From positions 1 to 25,115 of the forward strand of contig JAPLYF010000083.1 of assembly GCA_026395675.1 (NCBI GenBank): a stretch of 25,115 bases of DNA. Direction: 5' to 3'. Position numbers and translations under genes: made by a program. Source of the stretch: Candidatus Parcubacteria bacterium (GTDB lineage: Bacteria > Patescibacteriota > Patescibacteriia > CAIXNZ01). The first letter of the stretch is position 1. Each line of letters starts with the position of its first letter. The notes below the pieces were generated by a model. That model saw nothing but the letters and a program-made list of their open reading frames with translations. It ran no database searches and was not told the origin of the DNA. Shown here one piece after another: positions 19,844 to 25,115 of this stretch.

Positions 19844-21148
19844 TTATTTTTTGGGTGATATTTTTTCTTGATTGCCTAAATAAGGACGCAATATTTCGGG
19901 GATAGTAATTGAGCCGTCTGCATTCTGATAATTTTCCCAAAGCGCAATTAAAATCCTTGGCGAGGCAATAACAGTATTATTTAAAGTAAAAGCATATTTA
20001 GTTTCTCCATCTTTTGTCTTGTATTTCAAATTAAGGCGGCGCGCCTGCCAGTCAGTTAAAAATGAATCCGAATGTGTTTCAGAATAGGCATTTCTCGAAG
20101 GCATCCATGTTTCAAGATCATACATTTTATATTTGCCTGCTCCCATATCGCCGGTACAAACAGCAATTACATGGTATGGTAGCTTCAAATCCTGCAAAAC
20201 TTCTTCAGCAATACCTCTTAATTCTTCGAGCAATTTTAAACCATTGGCAATATCAGCCTGGCAGATTATCACCTGCTCAATTTTCATAAATTCATGCACA
20301 CGGTAAAGACCCTTAGTGTCCTTGCCATAACTGCCAATCTCACTGCGATAACAAGTTGAAGAACCGCAATATTTTAAAGGTAAATCCTCTTCTTTAAGTG
20401 TTTCATTTGCATGGAAGGCCAATAAAGATGGCTCTGATGTCCCGGCTAAATAAAGTGGCTCTTTGATTTCTTCACCGCTATCTAATTTGCCAGGGTTGCC
20501 GATTTGATAAACTTCCTCTTTGCCAAATGGAAAATGGCCGCTGCCAATTAAAGCTTCCTGCTTAATCAAGGTCGGAGTTATAAATGGCACAAATCCCTTA
20601 GCAATCATTTTATTAAATGCATATTGCAAGAGAGCTATTTGCATTTGCGCGCCTTCATTTTTTAAATAATAACCACGAAAGCCAGAGACCTTCACTCCCC
20701 TATCAATATCTAATATATCCAAATCCTTGCCTAATTGCAGATGGTCTTTTATTTTAAATTTAAATTTGGGTATCTCGCCCCATTTGGCAATTTCTTTATT
20801 ATCCTTATCATCTTTGCCAATGGGCGTATCTTTAGAAATGACATTAGGCACCAAAATCATAATTTCAGTATATTCAACTAAAACCTTATTATAATCGGAT
20901 TCCAAAGCCGTAATCTTATCTTTCAAACTTTTACCTTCAGCAATCAGCTTGGCAGAACGTTTTTCCGGGTCCTTGAGCAGATCAGCATTGGCATTCCTTT
21001 TTTGGCGTAATTCATCGATTTCCTGAATTAGATTTCTTCGTTTATCATCAAGTTTTAAAAGCTGCTTATAATCAATTTTAAGCCCTTTGTCTTTAGTGAC
21101 TTTGGCCAATGTTTTTAAGTTTTCTTTGATAAAATTTATGTCTAGCAT
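19844..21148 (-). CDS. serS: Seryl-tRNA synthetase
   Basis: 434 residues, full length. The N-terminal antiparallel coiled-coil arm that contacts the long variable arm of tRNA-Ser covers about 28-100. The class II core follows: 'AGTSEPSL' (235-242, the serine-binding TxE), motif 2 'CYRSEIGSYGKDTKGLYRVHEF' (266-287) and motif 3 'NNTVIASPRILIALWENYQ' with R398. Ends normally with 'ILRPYLG'. There is no Shine-Dalgarno. The 98-base gap upstream is made of repeats of AGATTTAAG/CTTAAATCT and holds no clear promoter. Confidence 0.96.
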   Translation of the reverse strand: MLDINFIKENLKTLAKVTKDKGLKIDYKQLLKLDDKRRNLIQEIDELRQKRNANADLLKDPEKRSAKLIAEGKSLKDKITALESDYNKVLVEYTEIMILVPNVISKDTPIGKDDKDNKEIAKWGEIPKFKFKIKDHLQLGKDLDILDIDRGVKVSGFRGYYLKNEGAQMQIALLQYAFNKMIAKGFVPFITPTLIKQEALIGSGHFPFGKEEVYQIGNPGKLDSGEEIKEPLYLAGTSEPSLLAFHANETLKEEDLPLKYCGSSTCYRSEIGSYGKDTKGLYRVHEFMKIEQVIICQADIANGLKLLEELRGIAEEVLQDLKLPYHVIAVCTGDMGAGKYKMYDLETWMPSRNAYSETHSDSFLTDWQARRLNLKYKTKDGETKYAFTLNNTVIASPRILIALWENYQNADGSITIPEILRPYLGNQEKISPKK

Positions 21149-21246
21149 ATTTTTAGATTTAAGATTTAAGAATCAAGATTTAAGCAAATTTTAATCTTAC
21201 ATCCTATATCTTACACCTTAAATCCATATACAAAGTTTAGCAAAAA

Positions 21247-21275
21247 TTGACTTTTTTGCCAAGATTTAATAAGAT
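21247..21275 (+). promoter_or_regulatory. Promoter of the purF-like gene
   Basis: TTGACT (21247-21252), 17 bases, TAAGAT (21270-21275). The predicted start at about 21282 leaves a leader of about 50 bases with a strong Shine-Dalgarno (AAGGAGG), unlike most genes here. Confidence 0.6.
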
Positions 21276-21333
21276 AAAGGCGTTCTTTAACAAATTTAGA
21301 CAAATTAACTCTCAAAACAAGGAGGGATCAAAA

Positions 21334-22905
21334 ATGTGCGGTATAGTGGGTGAAATATGCACTAAGCCAGAACGTGTTGACATGGCTAAAAGAATTCGCG
21401 GTCTGCTTGCAGCCATTCAGCATCGCGGCCATGAATCAGCAGGAATCTCCATTTTAATGCTCAATCACAGAATCAAAACTAAAAAAGCCAAAGGTGATGT
21501 GTTAGAGGCCATACCATCATTCTGGGTCGTTAAAAGAAGGGGTTTGGCTGGCCTTGGCCAGGTCAGATATTCTACCACTGGAACCGGTGCTTCGCAAAAA
21601 GAAAGAAAAAAGAGTGAAAGAGCCGACCCTTTTCTGGAGGATGATGAAATCATTGACCCAGGCCTGATTAACAGCCAGCCCTTTTACTATGATTCGGAAA
21701 ACAAAGGCCGTATCAGCTTGGTGCATAATGGCAATTTAACCAATGCGCCAATATTGAGAAAAGAGCTGGAAAAAAAAGGCATGAAATTTGAAACTGAAAG
21801 CGACACCGAGGTGATTATCCGGCTGATATGTTATTATTTGCGCAATCCCAAACTGTCAATGGCCCAGGCCATACGCAAAGCTATGTCCAAAATGAAAGGC
21901 GCTTACTCCTGCATCTTATTATCCAAAAATGGCCTGTGGGCATTTAGGGATCCTCATGGCTTTAGGCCCTTAAAAATTGCCAAGACCAAAGATAGCTGGA
22001 TATTTGCCTCTGAACCATGTGCCTGGCATGATCGTGAAGTTAAACCTCTAAAAGACAGAGCCCACAATGTTCTTTCAGGCGAAATTGTGGAAGTGAGGAT
22101 TGGCAATAGAGAACTTAAAAGCTATCTGCCCAAAAAGAAAGCACGACGCGCCTTTTGCATTTTTGAGGATGTGTATCTGCAAGCTATCTTTAATCTCAAA
22201 GTAGCGCTAGCGCGCTTTGGTTTTGGGGAAAAACTTTTTTTGGGGTATCCTCTGCCTGGAATCGTCATACCGATAATGAATTCTGGCGAAGGTGCTGCCT
22301 TGGGTTATCATTTTGCCCAAAGCAAAAAATTCCCGGGCAAAGCTTTCTATTGTCCAGCGCTGTACAGAAACCCAAAAGTAGGACGAACTTTCCTTGAACC
22401 AAAACAAATTGATAGAATCGCCAAAAACAAAAAAAAATATTTCAACCTCTTCAAGGTCCTGGCACCAATGATTCATGAGCTGGCCAAAACAGAAAAAGAT
22501 ATCTGGCTCATTATGATCGATGACTCGCTCATCAGGTCAAATGTTTCCAAAACACTGATCAAGGTAATCCGTTTAATTCTGAAAAAACTATTCCCAAAAC
22601 TCTTTCGGCGAATTAAAATCGCTTGGCTCTTAAGTTCGCCGCCCTACACTCATCCTTGTTACTTCGGCATAGACACTTATGAACGTGAACAGCTCATTGC
22701 AGCCAACAAAGATCTCGAAGGAATTAGACGAGCAATTGGTGCTGATTTCCTTGGTTATCTGCCAATCAAAGACATGCTGGAAGTGGCGGCCAAAGTCCAT
22801 GATTTAAAAACATCTGACTTTTGCGCAGCCTGCTTTTCTGGCAAATACCCGATCAAAATTGATCCCAAACAGGATAAAATGATTTTGGCAGTTAATACTG
22901 CCTAA
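21334..22905 (+). CDS. purF: Amidophosphoribosyltransferase (PurF-like)
   Basis: 523 residues from the ATG at 21334, chosen because AAGGAGG lies just upstream and because processing must expose Cys2 ('MCGIVGE') as the N-terminal nucleophile of class II amidotransferases. The Ntn domain shows 'HRGHESAGIS', 'GLGQVRYSTTG', 'LVHNGNLTN' and 'ESDTEVI'. The phosphoribosyltransferase half has the PRPP loop with D396-D397 ('IMIDDSLIRSNVSK'), 'SSPPYTHPCYFGID' and 'FCAACFSGKYP' as in FeS-type PurF. It would make phosphoribosylamine from PRPP and glutamine, the first step of purine synthesis. A charged insertion (about 25 residues, 'KERKKSERADPFLEDDE') sits between the YSTTG and QPF motifs. No other pur genes are nearby. 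Monocistronic: own promoter, Shine-Dalgarno and terminator. Confidence 0.88.
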   Translation: MCGIVGEICTKPERVDMAKRIRGLLAAIQHRGHESAGISILMLNHRIKTKKAKGDVLEAIPSFWVVKRRGLAGLGQVRYSTTGTGASQKERKKSERADPFLEDDEIIDPGLINSQPFYYDSENKGRISLVHNGNLTNAPILRKELEKKGMKFETESDTEVIIRLICYYLRNPKLSMAQAIRKAMSKMKGAYSCILLSKNGLWAFRDPHGFRPLKIAKTKDSWIFASEPCAWHDREVKPLKDRAHNVLSGEIVEVRIGNRELKSYLPKKKARRAFCIFEDVYLQAIFNLKVALARFGFGEKLFLGYPLPGIVIPIMNSGEGAALGYHFAQSKKFPGKAFYCPALYRNPKVGRTFLEPKQIDRIAKNKKKYFNLFKVLAPMIHELAKTEKDIWLIMIDDSLIRSNVSKTLIKVIRLILKKLFPKLFRRIKIAWLLSSPPYTHPCYFGIDTYEREQLIAANKDLEGIRRAIGADFLGYLPIKDMLEVAAKVHDLKTSDFCAACFSGKYPIKIDPKQDKMILAVNTA

Positions 22906-22911
22906 AATCAA

Positions 22912-22941
22912 AAACCCCGAATTTTCTATGATTCGGGGTTT
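22912..22941. terminator. Intrinsic terminator between purF and the HD-domain gene
   Basis: AAACCCCGAAT (22912-22922) and ATTCGGGGTTT (22931-22941) form a perfect 11-bp stem with an eight-base loop, followed by CTTTT. The A-rich left side lets it also serve the convergent gene ending at 22954. Confidence 0.9.
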
Positions 22942-22953
22942 CTTTTATGTAAA

Positions 22954-23886
22954 TTATTTCTTTTTAATAATTTCTGTAATTTCCGGATGTTTTTTAATAA
23001 TCTCTAAATATTTAATAAACTTATCATAGACCTTGCCTTCATGATTAATAATTTTTGCATCTTTGCTTTCCGTTATTTCTTTCTTTATTTTTTCAATTGC
23101 TTCTTCATGAGATAAACCAGATCGGTCCACCCAGGCCTGATATTTATCAACTAAAGTTAAAATTAAGTATTTATCAATCACTTCTATAGCTACTGATTCA
23201 TCGGAAATAAAACCATCAATATCCCAGGGATCATGCCCGTCTAAAGCATGATGGGTGCTGGCTACTTTGGCCACGGGCTCATCAAGTTGATCATCAATGT
23301 AATCCTTTAAAAGATCGCGCGTCCAATAATCATGTTCGCGCCATAAATCAATCATTTTATGTTTTTTTAAGTCAAGCTTTTCTTCTTTTGCCTTTTTCAG
23401 TTTAGGATCATAAATATGAAGTGATAATGCTTGTAAATATTCTTTAATCTCTTCTTTTTCTGGTAAATTTTCCAAATCTAGCGCTTTATCAATTGATAAA
23501 TCCCTGGGTCTTTTGCCTTGAAATTTTTCAGATTTAGGATTGAATAATTTTGGGTTAAATAATGTTTCAATTAAATAACGCTTCCTATGATCAACTTTGG
23601 CCGGGCCGGATTTGCCAATATCATGAAATAAACAGGCTAATTTTAATTTATCCTTGGTAAATTTAATATCTTTTCCTCCTTTAATTTCATCCCACAAATA
23701 ATCAACAATTTTAGCCATACTCACTGCATCTTCAAAATGAGAATCAGGCATGCTATTAAGTTCGACCAGACGCTCATAAAGCGCTGGTATTTTTTCAATT
23801 TGAAAATTAACTCTATGAAATTGTTCAAAAACATAGGCCTCTTCTTTTGATTCAAATTTTTTTAATTGTGGTTTTTCGTATTGCAT
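22954..23886 (-). CDS. HD-domain phosphohydrolase of unknown substrate
   Basis: 310 residues. The HD motif is H88-D89 ('CLFHDIGKSGP'). An upstream conserved histidine is a likely metal ligand (H50, 'DSHFEDA'), then 'STHHALDGHDPW' (about 219-230) and 'LVDKYQAWVDRSGLSHEEA' as the C-terminal helix with the late conserved Asp. The order H...HD...HH...D is close to HD-GYP-like and other metal-dependent nucleotide or phosphodiester hydrolases. A long Lys/Glu-rich insert (about 100-190) separates the parts. The substrate cannot be told from sequence. Immediately downstream of the GxxExxY gene on the same strand (30 bases), so probably co-transcribed with it and lysS. Confidence 0.75.
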   Translation of the reverse strand: MQYEKPQLKKFESKEEAYVFEQFHRVNFQIEKIPALYERLVELNSMPDSHFEDAVSMAKIVDYLWDEIKGGKDIKFTKDKLKLACLFHDIGKSGPAKVDHRKRYLIETLFNPKLFNPKSEKFQGKRPRDLSIDKALDLENLPEKEEIKEYLQALSLHIYDPKLKKAKEEKLDLKKHKMIDLWREHDYWTRDLLKDYIDDQLDEPVAKVASTHHALDGHDPWDIDGFISDESVAIEVIDKYLILTLVDKYQAWVDRSGLSHEEAIEKIKKEITESKDAKIINHEGKVYDKFIKYLEIIKKHPEITEIIKKK

Positions 23887-23916
23887 AACCAGCGAAATTA
23901 CGAATATAATACAAAT

Positions 23917-24357
23917 TTACAAACGTAATAGTTTCTTAGATATAGTTAATTTGTATTCTTGTGGTTGCTTAATATATTTATCAGAATTAACAATTCTTAT
24001 AAACTTAACGCCGTTTGCAGTAAAGTTTGCCAAAATAGCTAATTTTAAATTGGTAACTTTTAAATAATTAAAAACTTGTTCAATATTCTTTTTGCCAAAA
24101 TAATTTCCTCTTTTAATCTCTAAAACTATTTTATCCTCGATTATAAAATCCAGGACATATTTGCCAATTTCTTTCCCTTTGAAAGTTAATTTATATGGAA
24201 TCTGTCTTTTATATTTAATTTTTTTAAAGTCGAAACCTTTAGCAACTGCATTTTCATAATAACTTTCTTTATGTCCATAACCCAACTCGTCAAAAACTTC
24301 AAATAAAACACCAACTATTTCATAACTTAACTCTCTATAAATAATTTTATCATCCAT
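23917..24357 (-). CDS. GxxExxY family protein (PD-(D/E)XK nuclease-like)
   Basis: 146 residues from the ATG at 24357. The family signature GxxExxY is 'GYGHKESYYENAV', after 'YRELSYEIVGVLFEVFDEL'; the nuclease-like core 'YVLDFIIEDKIVLEIKRG' follows (D...ExK). The biochemical role of this family is not established. The frame stays open upstream to an ATG at 24453 (178 residues), but that start overlaps the end of lysS by 37 bases, has no Shine-Dalgarno, and family members normally begin a few residues before 'ELSY'. I therefore prefer the shorter form, with the longer one possible. The genes of this type are common and often mobile in CPR and Bacteroidetes. Confidence 0.75.
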   Translation of the reverse strand: MDDKIIYRELSYEIVGVLFEVFDELGYGHKESYYENAVAKGFDFKKIKYKRQIPYKLTFKGKEIGKYVLDFIIEDKIVLEIKRGNYFGKKNIEQVFNYLKVTNLKLAILANFTANGVKFIRIVNSDKYIKQPQEYKLTISKKLLRL

Positions 24358-24416
24358 ATTTAATATTTTATAATATTTTGTACATTCGTAACAAAATTCG
24401 TAAATTCGCTTGGTTA

Positions 24417-25115
24417 TTATTTCTCTGGCTTCATTAAAGGAAAGATCTGACATTCTCTCATTGTTTTGTTTTCTAAAAATGAAAATAAGCGTTCAGAAAA
24501 ACCAAAGCCAGCCGTGGGTGGCATGCCATATTCTAGGGCTTCAACAAAATCCTGATCGGGCATCTGCGCCTCCTTATCCCCTGCTGCCCTCATTTTGGCC
24601 TGTTCTTTAAATCTTTCTGCCTGGTCAATCGGGTCATTTAATTCGCTATAACCATTGCCCATTTCTGAACCAGCCAAAATTATCTGGAATCTTTGAACTT
24701 TTGTTTTATCTTTGGGGTCTCTTTTAGCCAAAGGCGAAACCTCAACCGGATGATTAATTAAAAAAGCCGGACCGGCAATGGTTTTCCTGACCTGTTTCCA
24801 TAAAACATCAATTAAACGTGGCTTGGATAAATTGGCATCAAAATCAACTTTTAGATCTTTTAATTTTTTAACCAAGGTCTCTTTGGTCGCTTTAGTCACA
24901 TCCAGATCAAAATCTTTTTTAATTGTTTCAACATAATCAATCTTTGGCCATTCTTTATCAAAATCAACTGTAAAACCCGCAATTTCAAATTTTAACTTAC
25001 CATAGGTTTCTTTAATGATCTTTTTGTACATTTTTTCCACTAAGGCCATCATGTCATTAAAATCAGCATAACCCAATAACATTCCATTTGCGTATAATCC
25101 TGCAAATGTTCTTTA
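24417..25115 (-). CDS. lysS: Lysyl-tRNA synthetase (class II), 3' part, with an apparent frameshift near 25072
   Basis: The C-terminal portion of LysRS: 'YADFNDMMALVEKMY', 'LINHPVEVSPLAKRDP', 'FQIILAGSEMGNGYSELNDPIDQ' and motif 3 'EYGMPPTAGFGFSERL', ending in frame at 24417. The enzyme charges tRNA-Lys; motif 2 and the OB-fold lie beyond the window. The frame that holds this part has a stop at 25113-25115 and reads poorly beyond 25082. The neighbouring frame of 25075-25114 instead reads 'KEHLQDYTQMECYW', the expected LysRS sequence just before 'YADF'. One base is therefore missing next to the G3 run (plus-strand CCC at 25072-25074), where 'W-G-Y-A-D' would be restored by one extra G. Sequencing or assembly error is the simplest cause; the ATG at 25082 is then not a real start. 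Extends past the window edge. Confidence 0.88.

Noticed and set aside
21149..21246. T-box or other riboswitch upstream of serS
   Set aside because: The gap is AGATTTAAG-type low-complexity repeats; no T-box sequence or terminator/antiterminator pair is visible.
24358..24453. Longer N-terminus for the GxxExxY protein
   Set aside because: It overlaps lysS, lacks a ribosome binding site and extends beyond the usual family start. Kept only as an alternative.

Overview
This window looks like a chromosomal segment of a Candidate Phyla Radiation (Patescibacteria, Parcubacteria-like) bacterium. The support is AT-rich DNA with dense, short-spaced genes, few Shine-Dalgarno sequences and many starts directly behind a -10 box. 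Small two-helix modules resembling the CPR T4SS-pilin family, a GxxExxY protein and dispersed 'GCGAAGC'-type palindromes also fit. UGA reads as stop. The lineage is an inference from style; no rRNA or other marker was available.

Layout. Positions 1-1651 (-) hold the first 550 codons of clpB, behind a long leader, a perfect CIRCE operator and a near-consensus promoter. A divergent, self-contained membrane class III nucleotidyl cyclase follows (1930-3804 +), then a radical SAM protein (3847-4863 -). Next is a free-standing structured RNA gene (about 4920-5265 +) with its own promoter and terminator; I could not match it to a known RNA. A co-directional run from 5347 to 16970 (+) encodes thpR, a beta-propeller/L,D-transpeptidase, a WecG/TagA-Nudix fusion, gltX, a coiled-coil M23 protein and a small membrane protein. 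It continues with three paralogous proteins in which the same two-helix pilin-like membrane module carries three different wall-hydrolase folds: M23, Amidase_2 and M15/VanY. A membrane-anchored propeller protein and a small HExxH metalloprotease are interleaved with these. A repeat-rich patch (16952-17728) surrounds a GIY-YIG gene. On the minus strand follow a Xer-type recombinase, FtsQ and serS; then purF-like (+), and on the minus strand an HD hydrolase, a GxxExxY protein and the 3' part of lysS, which carries an apparent one-base frameshift.

How it fits together. The dominant theme of 5940-16970 is the cell envelope: cross-linking (L,D-transpeptidase), surface polymer synthesis (GT26) and peptidoglycan cleavage (two M23-type proteins, an amidase and a carboxypeptidase). 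FtsQ lies nearby. The pilin-like/hydrolase trio is the best candidate for an undescribed system: a common membrane or pseudopilus-like anchor apparently re-used to place different wall enzymes. Housekeeping genes (gltX, serS, lysS, clpB, xer) lie around it. The unidentified RNA is the second strongest lead.
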